From Sodalis endosymbiont of Henestaris halophilus (lineage in GTDB: Bacteria; Pseudomonadota; Gammaproteobacteria; Enterobacterales; Enterobacteriaceae): a DNA stretch of 64,000 nt. The DNA lies in assembly GCF_900161835.1 (NCBI RefSeq), contig NZ_LT897836.1:1426001-1490000 (forward strand), read 5' to 3'. Each line of letters begins with the position of its first letter. Position 1 is the first letter of the stretch. Positions 34,312 to 45,020 of the stretch are shown one piece after another. Both the position numbers and the translations under genes were made by a program. Under the pieces are notes generated by a model. It saw only the letters and a list, made by a program, of their open reading frames with translations. It was not told where the DNA came from and did no database searches.

Positions 34312-34938
34312 TTATTTGGTACCAAATATTTTATCACCTGCATCACCTAGGCCAGGAATAATATAACCTTTTTCGTTCAGTCCGTTATCTATAGCCGCAG
34401 TGTAAAGTTCTATATCTGGATGCGTTTTTTTAAGCGCAGCTATACCCTCGGGCGCCGCCACGAGAACTAATACCTTGATACAGCGGCAGCCGGCTTTTTT
34501 CAAGAGATCGATAGTTGCTATCATTGATCCTCCGGTCGCTAACATCGGATCTACTACTAGTGCCATACGTTCTTCGATACTCGATACTAACTTATGAAAA
34601 TAAGACACTGGTGCTAGTGTTGTTTTCTCACGGTAGACGCCAACCACGCTAATACGCGCGCTAGGTAGATTTTCAAGTACTCCATCCATCATTCCTAGGC
34701 CGGCGCGGAGAATAGGTACAACGGTGATTTTTTTCCCTTTAATTTGATCAATTTCAACCGTTCCACACCAACCTCTAATGGTTACAGTTTCTATTTCCAT
34801 ATCGGCAATAGCTACATAGGTCAACAGACTTCCTACCTCCGATGCCAATTCGCGAAAGCGTTTTGTACTGATATCATGGGCGCGCATTAACCCTAACTTG
34901 TGTTTTACTAGAGGATGTTTAACTTCAACGATCTTCAT
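34312..34938 (-). CDS. upp: uracil phosphoribosyltransferase
   Basis: Upp converts uracil and PRPP to UMP, the main pyrimidine salvage reaction. It has 208 residues, identical in length to E. coli Upp. The start [19 protein letters not shown], the [14 protein letters not shown] block, the PRPP-binding motif [13 protein letters not shown] and the uracil-binding tail [27 protein letters not shown] are all present. AGGAGAGAG before the ATG is a strong ribosome-binding site. Its ancestral partner uraA is a fossil directly downstream, so uracil must arrive by another route or from internal RNA turnover. purM, divergent on the other side, is also a fossil. Confidence 0.97.
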   Translation of the reverse strand: MKIVEVKHPLVKHKLGLMRAHDISTKRFRELASEVGSLLTYVAIADMEIETVTIRGWCGTVEIDQIKGKKITVVPILRAGLGMMDGVLENLPSARISVVGVYREKTTLAPVSYFHKLVSSIEERMALVVDPMLATGGSMIATIDLLKKAGCRCIKVLVLVAAPEGIAALKKTHPDIELYTAAIDNGLNEKGYIIPGLGDAGDKIFGTK

Positions 34939-35172
34939 GTTGTCTCTCTCCTGCTCTTAGGGTGCTTAATAGTCAAAAAACGCATGTTGTTAACTACTTT
35001 CTCGCGGCATCATGAATATTTAACTGTTTAGGATCAAAGCTTATATGTAATTTATTGCAGTCAACAAAAACTTCGACGCGAATGCAATAGCTCTAGCAAC
35101 CAATTATCTAAGTTGTTAAAATTGACAGTAATTTACTTTAAGTAAAGGGTTGTACTCCATGTATATTCTGCA

Positions 35173-35540
35173 ATAACCAACAAAAACTATTTCGTTTACA
35201 AAAACACAAGTTTAGATATCTATGTTGACATGAATGGGTGGACTGAATAAAAGGCGCTGTTAAACAAAACAAACACCCAAAAATTATCGGCAGTCAGGTT
35301 ATTTTGGTGCACTGGTTATTATACGGGCGAAAATATAGTAAACTAATTTTTGTTTCAAGCAGCAACAGTGCCAAGCCAAAATTACGTCTAGCTATAAATT
35401 TAAGAAGTTACGATACTTTCGGCACGATTTAGTGGCCATAGACATCAACGAACTAGTGGTTCAGAGCGACGAACAAATGTTTTCCTCTATAAATACTATG
35501 GCTACCTGCGTTTACTAACATGTCTAAGGACATATGCAGG
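35173..35540 (+). pseudogene. purM: fossil of phosphoribosylaminoimidazole synthetase PurM (5' part)
   Basis: PurM closes the imidazole ring in de novo purine synthesis. Divergent from upp, as in E. coli, the plus strand spells PurM in order across several frames: ITNKNYFVYKNTSLDI from 35173 (the start codon has become ATA), then VKQNKHPKIIGSQVILVHWLLYGRKYSK, then PKLRLAINLRSYDTFGT, then LVAIDINELVVQSDEQMF and NTMAT, matching the N-terminal 120 residues. Stops and frame changes lie between the blocks. The ATP-binding glycine-rich motif is already degraded (SNSAKPKL in place of GTDGVGTKL). Later parts of the gene and purN are not legible; the right edge is approximate. Confidence 0.8.
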
Positions 35541-36723
35541 AAAATATGATAACGCCGACGGGTGGTAGCAAACTTACAGGCTGGTAATACGCTGATAACA
35601 GCGTTGCACATCTACATTAACGCATGACTTTTCCGTATCGATGATAAAACCATAAACAGGCAGTAGTGCATTTAATATACGGTCATTTCTGTAAAATTAT
35701 TCCACAAATTCAGAGAGATGATACCCAGATAGAGTTTAATGAAACAGTTAACAATATTCGTATAATTATTTTACTGACGAGCAGTAACTAAGCAATGTTA
35801 GTTAGCATGAAATTATAAAGTATTTTTAACGACAGTAGCATAGTTATAGACGTATCTACGATAACACTATTCAGGCACTAGTAATTCCCACAAATCTGGG
35901 ATTGACGCCTAAAGTAGTGTTTGGCAAAATTTATCTCAGTTATAGTGTGCACCAGGTAATTATTTACTTATAAAAAACCTTGTTATACCGATTTTAGTGA
36001 AAGAAATAAACTGATAGGCGCTCCTATAAATTTTACTAGCGGTTAAATCTAAACATCGCAGTTATCAGTAATTGCGGCGCAATTCATGGATGCTTATATC
36101 TAAGCTACAATCGCTTAACTAATGTAGTTTTTGGGTATCAAGCGTTTAGTGTAACTCTTTAAACCCTTATCGGCAGGGACATCCACTATCGTCGCGTTGT
36201 CCAAGAGTATTAAGATTATGTAAGCATCTTTTATCGTTGGTACCGGCTAAATGCACGATATGTATCCCATTGCTTCTAATAACATGTTACATTAGATCAA
36301 ATAACCATCGCTAGAGTGTTTAGCTCTATACCTAAATGCAAAAGCATGACACTTTTCTTGCATGTAATTTGTTACCACGAACTAGATAGAAACTAGATAT
36401 TTTATAAGCACCGATGCAGATCTCTGTGAAAGACGATAAAAAGCAATACATGCCATGTTATTAGTTGAACAGCCATTAGTTGTTGACCGGGGAGCGTTAT
36501 AGCTTCTCGCCTAGTAAGTACGGAAGCGGAACCCCTTGCTTGCTTATCAGAGTTACACGGCATACTAAGTTACTGTCAGACAAAAATCTTGTTCTGAACT
36601 TATATTTTATAAGTGCGCTTGACGAACACTATGTATGCATGCGCTTGCGATAATATTATCCGCGCCCAACGGGCTTAGTATGTAAATAAAGCATGTATCA
36701 TCGACGTTGGCTTATTTGACAAA

Positions 36724-36743
36724 TTTTAGTAGTACTACTAAAA
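36724..36743. repeat. 20-nt perfect palindrome
   Basis: TTTTAGTAGT is followed immediately by its complement (10 pairs, no spacer). No associated gene or U-tract beyond the arms themselves. Confidence 0.55.
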
Positions 36744-37562
36744 CTAAGCGTTAGCTTACTACACAGCTTAGCGAAACTTTTCTCCAGCTAAACAAGCTAG
36801 TACGTATTTTCGCGTTCTGAAATAATTCAATATAAGCATTGTAGTAGCTAACTAGTTAGTTAATATAGGATAAAACATCCTCGGTTCCGCAATATTTACT
36901 TGCAGAACTTGAAATTCTATCCGTGCACCATGATCCACATGCAGCACTAGTAACTGTTGTCAGCAACAGCTCACTAAGCATCCCCATGCGTCAGCAACTT
37001 TGACTCATTTATCTACTCAGAGTACACGTCATAACCAACATTTTTTCTGTTGAACATATCTATCAGATAGTTAGTAGAACTAACGATCAGATTTTAAAGA
37101 CTTTATTTAGGGAAATATTTTACGTCTATAGTTGGTATAGAGTATTCTTTTTCCAGGTACATAAAGGCTTTCTCCACCGCTTTCGTCCCGGCAAATAAAG
37201 ACTGGGCCTATTTGCCAAATGTCAACTACACGCGATAGAAAATAGATTCGCGAGCTATATAGCTAATCTAATTTATTTAAGAATGTTACAATGTAACAAT
37301 CCTATTGGAGGGATAGTGAAACGCAACCATATAAGATATTTCATAACCTAACGTGCTTCTTTAGAAGCACTAAGTTTATTTTTCATTTACTAGGTCATTT
37401 TAACTGCTCATTAATCAGGCATTTTTTAATATCGTCATGCTTTTTATCAAATCCATTACAGATAAGTGCTTTTGACATCATGCAGACAGCATCTAGGAAT
37501 TGCTGTAGCATCATCATCGATTGATGCTTGTAATTAGTAAGTGTCATTCTTTATCATTTTCA

Positions 37563-37603
37563 TGTAAATAACACACTAAAATTTATTTAGTGTAAATAAC
37601 ACA
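37563..37603. repeat. pair of 13-nt direct repeats
   Basis: TGTAAATAACACA occurs at 37563-37575 and again, identical, at 37591-37603, a 28-base period. Between and overlapping them is an 8-bp inverted repeat (ACACTAAA arms). The unit itself has a TGT...ACA symmetry typical of operator half-sites. No intact gene is near. Confidence 0.5.
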
Positions 37604-40441
37604 GCAGTTTTTTTACAAGAAATCTTATTTTTTAAGAGGTAGTTTCACGGTTAAGATCTTGCATTTTCTTTTACTCTTTTGGGATCACCGTTTTCCGCGT
37701 GATAAGAGCTACATAAGTTGCTTTATCTACCGCTGTACCTTTCAGGAATCAAGGCGCTGACAGCAATAATATTAGGTAATGTTATGAAAATAAATGTTTA
37801 TTGCAAGGAAAAGAGAACGATAAAAATCATATTTATAATAATTTTTAGGTTTATCACTCGCATTTGTATCTTGGTAAAACACTTTAGTATGAGAACATCA
37901 GACGTAAAACTTGTTGATTCACCCCCCCCTGAAACGAGTAATTAAAACAATTGACTCGTTATAAAGTAATGTAACTTTAACGATCATAACTGTTTTACCT
38001 TTAAGTAATTAGTTCTTATTAGCATTATATTTGCTATCTAGTTTTTTAATTTTTATTTAAAGGCGACAACTATCCTGATTTAGGATCTATTAGATTAGTC
38101 CGATAACTATACTATAGTACGAGGAAAAGATTAAAGTTGATTGGATTGATATATCTAAAGTTACCGTGCGGCTTTTATCAATAGCTAAAGGTATTGCTGT
38201 ATAATACGTATGCGATGTTCTCTATACATTTAAAGATATTAAATTATAGATAAGTCTATGACTTGCATCTTAACGAGCGCGCTTCATAAGCGATAGTTGA
38301 TTTGATCTTAAACCAAACGTTTTTGGTCGTGGTACCGTAAAAACTACTTAGTGATAAAGATGGTTAAATAGAGAATATCATCATAATTTTTATTTGCTAT
38401 GTTATGCTATTGTAGCTTAACATAAGAATATATTATGTATTACTCGTACAATAAACCTTACAAAAAACGCAAAGCATATAATTTATGGCTGGAAAATCTG
38501 CCTGAGTTAAAGGAGAGCCACTATAAAAAACGGCCATTACATTGATGATAACCTTTGCCTAAAACAGTACTTTTCTCAAGATCTATCTTATAGGTATTTT
38601 ACCGAAGTCGTGGAAGATCAGCAAAATAATAACGATAAAAAAGAAAATAGTCAACAGTATGGAAATAACTATCCCGAAGATAACAACGATACCTCCTTGT
38701 ATTTTGCAAGCTTAAGTCAGTACTACTACTGATCAATATGAGTAGCATTCTGGGAGGAGAAAAATTAGTAAATTCATTAGAATTAGAGGTAAAAACGTAC
38801 CGCTTTTAATAAGGTTTATTCTATCGTACATTTACATTTTCTTGCATAAGATTATTAATCTACTTCAGTATTAATACAACATTTTAGTATTCTATTTTGG
38901 GTTAGTATTTCTATGATCGTGAGCACAGAACATCTATAGAAAAGAAAATTAATCGCTAAGATTATTTTATATACGCAAAGTAGCGAAGAGCAAAGTTCCC
39001 CTTTCAGAGAAACTTACCAAAATAGCCTAGAACAACGAAATACCCCTTTTCAAACAAGCATAAGTACGTAGAACACAGATAATACTTAATATCGCATACA
39101 AAAATGGAGTCTAGTTGCTGATAAACTGTCCTTGATAAAGGATTCCAGTTTTTGATAATTTATACATCATCAATATCATTGTTCTACTGAAACGGTTATC
39201 AGAATCAGCTTTCCTCTGGATTTACCTTGACGGCAAGTTGTTATCAATGAGCTCAACAAAATGAATAGTATTACTTGCGCGAAATAGTGCTATCATATAC
39301 GAAAATAATTTGATTACTAAATTAGTCATACACAGTTTTTCACTGTATTACAGTATCTAAAGATAATTAGTTATAATATAGATGAGTGAGTAGTAACCTA
39401 CTATGCTTAATGAAGTTATTGAAATGACTAACGCAAAGCCACACGAAGAGCTGTTAATCTTTAACAAAGATCCCTTCTCTTTCTATACTTTTCACAAAGA
39501 CTTTCTATTTAATCGAAATCTAGTTTATACTTAGGTGTCTTATATAGACAATCAGTCCAAACACACCCCCACATATCAAGATGTTACGCTGCTATGTCCA
39601 AGAACTAATTTCTCGCCACAATCAGTTATGCCTGATCTAAACTTCATGCGTCAGTGCAAAACCGAGACCGTATAATAACTACTGTATAAAAATCACTCGC
39701 AAGTTATAAACCAGCAAAGGTACCTAAGTTTTATTAACGTCCGACGAAACAAAAGTTGTTGACAATGAATATTAACCTAAAATTATATGTTTCGTTGCTT
39801 AAATAATACTAAGTCACTTCATATATTATCTCATGAATGTATTCCTGAGTAACACCGAAGGCAGAAAATCAATTACTAGGAAAGAATCTCTGTTTTTTAT
39901 CTGACAAAATAATGTAAAAGATAAATAAAAATGACACTATATTTATTAATAATAAACAGATATATTAATAAATAGAATCTATATTTGTTTAATATGTGGT
40001 CTATATTGAGCAGTTTTGCTTAAACTTTTAGGATTGGCTAAAAGCCAATAATATATTATAGTTATCGCTTTTTGATATCGTAGACAAAATTACGTACAGT
40101 GATGAGATCAAAATTAGGCCATAATCATTGATAGAATTTTGCAACACGTCGGGTAATTAAAGCAATAATGGTAACAGGTACTGATTGAGGAGTCGTAGAA
40201 AGGCCGTCGTACAAACACGAAAGATAAGACATACCAACAGCGCAAACATCTACTAAGGTACTATCGGCATAGCCCATTTATTTCTAAGTTACTTCAATTA
40301 AATTTAGTTCTTAATTGGGCAATCACTCGATCAGTTTTTTTACCATAAAGATCACTACATATACCCAAAAGAATGATGGCACACGAGTACATAAACATGA
40401 TGATAGTCATTGACTATATAGCTTAATTAATGCCTCAATAA

Positions 40442-40475
40442 TGGCAAATATTCCTCCTAGCAGGAATATTTGCCA
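40442..40475. repeat. 14-bp perfect inverted repeat, 6-nt loop
   Basis: TGGCAAATATTCCT (40442-40455) pairs exactly with 40462-40475 around CCTAGC. Mixed base composition makes it one of the most stable hairpins in the gene-free DNA. It is followed by CGCTTATTG, so a terminator function is not evident. Confidence 0.65.
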
Positions 40476-43400
40476 CGCTTATTGTCAAGATAAACATCTT
40501 GCTCGTAAATTCCGCAATAATAAACACATTACTAAAAACACTAAAATAATAATATCCAGTTAAAATGTACCACCTGGGTGAAGAGAACTATTTATGAGCG
40601 GCGTGGTCTCGTAAGGTAGAACTTGTTTCTAGTCCCGCAGTGATATTAGTCTAAATCGCGACAACTTAGTGTTTACCGAGTTTGTGATATTCAGCTCGCA
40701 TTGGTACCAAGAAAGAGTTTAAACACCCAGATTATGATAGCTGATTGACCATTGATGTAGACGATAAAATCGTAACTTTAATCTCTGATCTCAATAATAA
40801 CCACATCCTTAAACTACACTAAAAATCCATAAGGATTGATTTTCAACTAATTTTCCGTACCTCTAGACGGAGTTTTAGTAAATTATGCATGATGATTAAG
40901 GCATTAATTTTTCTTACCCATTCATAGCTAACTAGCTACTCGTCTAACCGCTAGTAATATAGTTATTTTAGACTTATAGAACTCTGATGACATAAATTAA
41001 TATTAGCTAAAATTATTGCACTTATTGGAACCTAACTAGGTACGTGTCGCGTATTCGTTACTAACCAATTGAACTTTATATCATTACTGTAGCTTATGGT
41101 TTTCTTGATTATAGAAAACAACATAGACAATAACAGCTTATTAAAGCATATTGTTATGATCATCTAATCAAATAGATGATTTTCATTTAAGGATAAGAAC
41201 GCTAGATTACTGCACTTGTACATCTTATTACTAAAATTATTGGAGTAACAAAGAACATAGCGAATTGCAATTTTTTACACATGCAATTGAGCAAAATATA
41301 TAGTTTAAAACCAGATTGAACAGTTTGATTAATTTAGTGGCCATGCTTAATAAAGCATTTTCAAAAGTTATATACAAACATTATTATACATTAGATGGCC
41401 TATGCTGTTCATATTCCTCTGATACATTTATCTCTGAGTCACACTATCTTGACAACCTTGTTGTATATATACCGAGGTGGTTACGTTAATACAGATCCAA
41501 CAACAGACGAGATTATAGCCGGATCTTTGTCTTATAAGTAGTTTGATTATCTCAAATGTACCACAAATATAATTATATTAACATCCACTAAGGAAAATAC
41601 AAAGCTATCGGTAACGTATTTAAATAATACGGGTTACCCATTTCCTGTTAAGACTTTTGAGAAATGCACGGCTAATTTTATTCTTGTTCGGTTATCTCAT
41701 TCGAGAATGATTAAATCTTCTTATCGCAGATAGCTTGTAACACTGTGATCTGACGGATTGCACTTTTATTTATCTGTTAACTACCACCGGTATCATGCAC
41801 GTCGTTACTATTTATTTAAATACTACTCTAATACTTTGTTGAGGCAACGATAATGCATTGTATCAAATTTTTATTTATTTTAGCGGCAATAAGCATATTT
41901 GACAACTGCATATTAGTCTGAGAGACAATATCGCGCGGTATAATGAAACCGATAATTACATTATATCGTTCACATAGGCAAACGCTAAAATATTTATTGG
42001 CGTGGATTAGCAGTGATTTCTATCAGAAATGCTGCCGTTACTTTACTGGCGTGTAATTTCAATATACTTTTCCAGCTTTATTGACGAAACAGCATAAAGA
42101 CATTGCTTCAATCAGTAACATCAACATACATTAAGTATAACTACTAAGCGGTTATCGTAAAGATAAAAACGAATGTATACCAAAATTGGTACTGACGGTT
42201 TTCAGCATTGTTTACACAAACTAATCGTTTTGCGTTCAATTGCTTTTGAAGCTGTTTGAGACGAACTGATAGATAACTAGATTAATCTATTAGAAACCAC
42301 ATCTGCAGTAACTATCGCTGCACTCAACTAAAGTGAGTACTAGGATAATCCTATAGTTTATATATACAGACTTACTTTACCAGAAAATTGAAGGGTGCAA
42401 GTTTATATATAGATGGTAACAGAAAGAGATAATTTATTAACAAAACATCACTTGGGAGCCTGCACTAATTACCTATTTATGATTTTATTTATTATCATAG
42501 TCTACTATAAGTAAATTACAGGAGGTCATCTGAACAAACGTTAGATATAAGAGTCTTATTTATTACTTATAAATACAACGTTAAATTACTGTTTTAATAA
42601 TAAAGCAATTATAAATACTAAGAGCAGTAACGTATTATATTGTTTGTAATTCTATATTGTATGTGTTCTTTACATGTATACATCTAAAAAATCATTCAAA
42701 ATAGCATTATATGAATAAGAACTCAATTACATATTTAATAAATATTTTAATATACATAGGATACTGTAATTAAATCCTGTAATTCAATGGCGTCACGTAC
42801 TTGATCAGGGTAAATATAGTAAAATTTATTAATTTTTAATAAATAAAATTGGTTATTTCACGAAACACTTTATATAGTGATAATAAGATCAATGATGATA
42901 AATATCTCATAAGATACAATATTTAAATAATCTATTTCTTGACACTAACAGCTTCACTTACCTTTGGTATAATTAAATAGAATTATAATTTGCCTTAATG
43001 TAAATTCGTGGGTAAAATGTAATTATACTAGTGATTACGATTGCAATTTTAATAAACATTTAATACGGCGTGTAACCCCATTTATACACATATGGAACAG
43101 AAAAAACTGACAATAGTATGCGCTATTGTGGTGCCGTAAATAGTACTGCGCATTGCTCTATATAGCCTTATAAATTGATTGTTTATGCTTTAGCATATCT
43201 TTGATTAGCTAAAGGAATTGCACATCTTCTGTATGGTAATCACCATATGCATAAGTTGCCTTGAGGTCAAAATAACGTGCTTCTAAAATTGTATAAAGTT
43301 GTTTATAAACAATAACTTTAAACGTTTACCCCACTTCATTCACTGTGAGCAAATAATCATCCGGACAATCTACAGAGTAAACAGCACCAACTCCGATGTT

Positions 43401-43565
43401 AGTTTTTATCTTTCTTAATAGAAAGAGACCGTCATCTTAATTTTAGCGGCAAATTTTCGTATTACATATTTTCTTGAACAACTCAAATTATATACCCAAC
43501 AAGTATAAATAACATTAAGTTATATTAAACGTATTTAATAAGCAGAATTACATAAATAAATCTTA

Positions 43566-44090
43566 TTAAAGCGCATATTTTTCTTGTTCAATATCCTTGC
43601 GTAACTTTATTTTGTATTCAAGACGAACCAGCGCCTGCCGACAACGTTGCAGACGACTTGTCAGCGCAGCTATTTCCTTTTGCAACTGCTTGATGTAGAC
43701 AAGATCGTCCACAGCATCGTGTAAACTATAACGATCACGGATCATTGCCAGCAACCGACGTTTATAGCCATAATACTCAGCCAGACGAGCGTAAATATTC
43801 TCCATAACTGTAGCAGGAAGAGTTTGACGTAAATTGTGAGTAGCTAGTTCACAGAGGATAAAGAAGCCAACATTTGATCGGTTAATCTCTGGGCAAGCCA
43901 TGCCACGAGCTTGATAAGGTTCCCCTGCTTTTTCACTACTTGGGTCAAATGCACAAGCGTTATGCGGCTCTCAGAGAGGTAATTTATAAGCTGATTGCAA
44001 TTAGTTCTAAACAGAAGATGATAGAAGCGGGATTGATGCACTACAGGGTCTACCTAGGCTTCAATGCATGAAGCTTAATCTTTAAGGCGA
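43566..44090 (-). pseudogene. priC: frameshifted primosomal replication protein PriC
   Basis: PriC helps reload the replicative helicase at stalled forks. On the minus strand, divergent from apt as in E. coli, PriC is spread over two overlapping frames. The upstream frame (from 44041) reads NYLSESRITLVHLTQVVKKQ and LVAWLAQRL, matching the middle of PriC. A frameshift between 43844 and 43901 moves to a frame reading ENIYARLAEYYGYKRRLLAMIRDRYSLHD and LQKEIAALTSRLQRCRQALVRLE, the C-terminal coiled-coil part. Upstream of 44041, matching sequence continues with two stops (IEA stop VDPVVHQSRFYHLLF), so the N-terminus is also damaged. I read it as a pseudogene, although the 111-codon C-terminal frame is still open. 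Confidence 0.8.
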
Positions 44091-44391
44091 TGGCCAAGAG
44101 AGGTAATTAATTGAGATTTGTGTAAGCTATTTAACTATAATGCAAAATATCAAAATCAACTTATATAAAACATATCATGTTTTTACTATACCATCGTATT
44201 AATGCGAGGGGGCAACAACGCATGGTACATAATGTCAATTATTGCAAAATTACTAGCGCGGTTGCATTACTAGAAATTGCGTTTTTACGCAACTTTGCAT
44301 AGAGTTAAACGCGTTCATGCGCGGTTAATCTTATTTAGATATAACAGGAACCACGTTAATAATGAATTAAGGCTTTTCAGGCACACTCCCT
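44091..44391. other. intergenic region between priC remnant and apt
   Basis: About 300 bases with no gene. It should contain the apt promoter, but no convincing -35/-10 pair or ribosome-binding site stands out; the apt ATG is preceded by CACTCCCT. Confidence 0.5.
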
Positions 44392-44943
44392 ATGACTGCT
44401 ACAGAACAACAATTAGTATTAATCAAACAAAGCATTAAGTTAGTTAAGGACTATCCAAAACCTGGTATTCTGTTTCGCGATGTTACTAGCTTACTCGCAA
44501 ATCCACATGCCTATGCCGCCAGCATCGCATTACTAACCAGCCGTCATCGTGATGACGACCTTACTAAAATCGTCGGTGCAGAAGCACGAGGTTTTTTGTT
44601 CGGCGCACCGGTCGCTTTGGCGCTGGGACTCGGTTTTGTTCCAGTGCGTAAATCTGGTAAACTGCCAAGAACAACCATCAGCGAAAAATACGTGCTTGAA
44701 TACGGTACCGATAGTTTAGAAATTCACAAAGATGCCATCATTCCCGGCGATAAAGTACTCGTGGTGGACGATCTACTTGCTACCGGGGGTACAATCGGTG
44801 CCACGGTAAAACTGATCAGGCGGCTCGGCGGAGATGTGCAAAATGCAGCGTTTGTTATTAGTCTGGCAGACCATGGCGGTGAAACTTTTCTTAACAGTAT
44901 CGGCGTAGAAAGTTACAGTCTAGTACTATTTCATGGTTACTAA
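44392..44943 (+). CDS. apt: adenine phosphoribosyltransferase
   Basis: Apt converts adenine and PRPP to AMP (purine salvage). The product has 183 residues, equal to E. coli Apt. It keeps [16 protein letters not shown] near the N-terminus, [29 protein letters not shown], the flexible loop [14 protein letters not shown] and the PRPP motif [26 protein letters not shown]. With purM broken in this window, Apt and Adk probably carry adenine nucleotide supply from imported purines. No ribosome-binding site is evident. dnaX follows after 77 bases in the ancestral order. Confidence 0.97.
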   Translation: MTATEQQLVLIKQSIKLVKDYPKPGILFRDVTSLLANPHAYAASIALLTSRHRDDDLTKIVGAEARGFLFGAPVALALGLGFVPVRKSGKLPRTTISEKYVLEYGTDSLEIHKDAIIPGDKVLVVDDLLATGGTIGATVKLIRRLGGDVQNAAFVISLADHGGETFLNSIGVESYSLVLFHGY

Positions 44944-45020
44944 ATCACAAACACCTCGCGTAGCAGAATACGGATATGTTAACATGACGGCTTCAATTAC
45001 TCTAAAATCAGTTTTTGATC

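Larger units (their letters stand above)
35541..43565. other. 8-kb eroded region, no intact gene
   Basis: This interval joins two blocks that are far apart in E. coli (upp-purM and priC-apt), so an ancient rearrangement point lies somewhere here. No fossil could be named. Protein-like scraps occur at 38430-38550, 38540-38735 and 39400-39530 on the plus strand. Repeats include a 20-nt palindrome at 36724-36743, an 8-bp hairpin at 37353-37370, 13-nt direct repeats at 37563-37603, a 14-bp inverted repeat at 40442-40475 and an 8-bp hairpin at 41159-41180. A 75-codon frame at 37718-37945 is unsupported. Confidence 0.55.
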
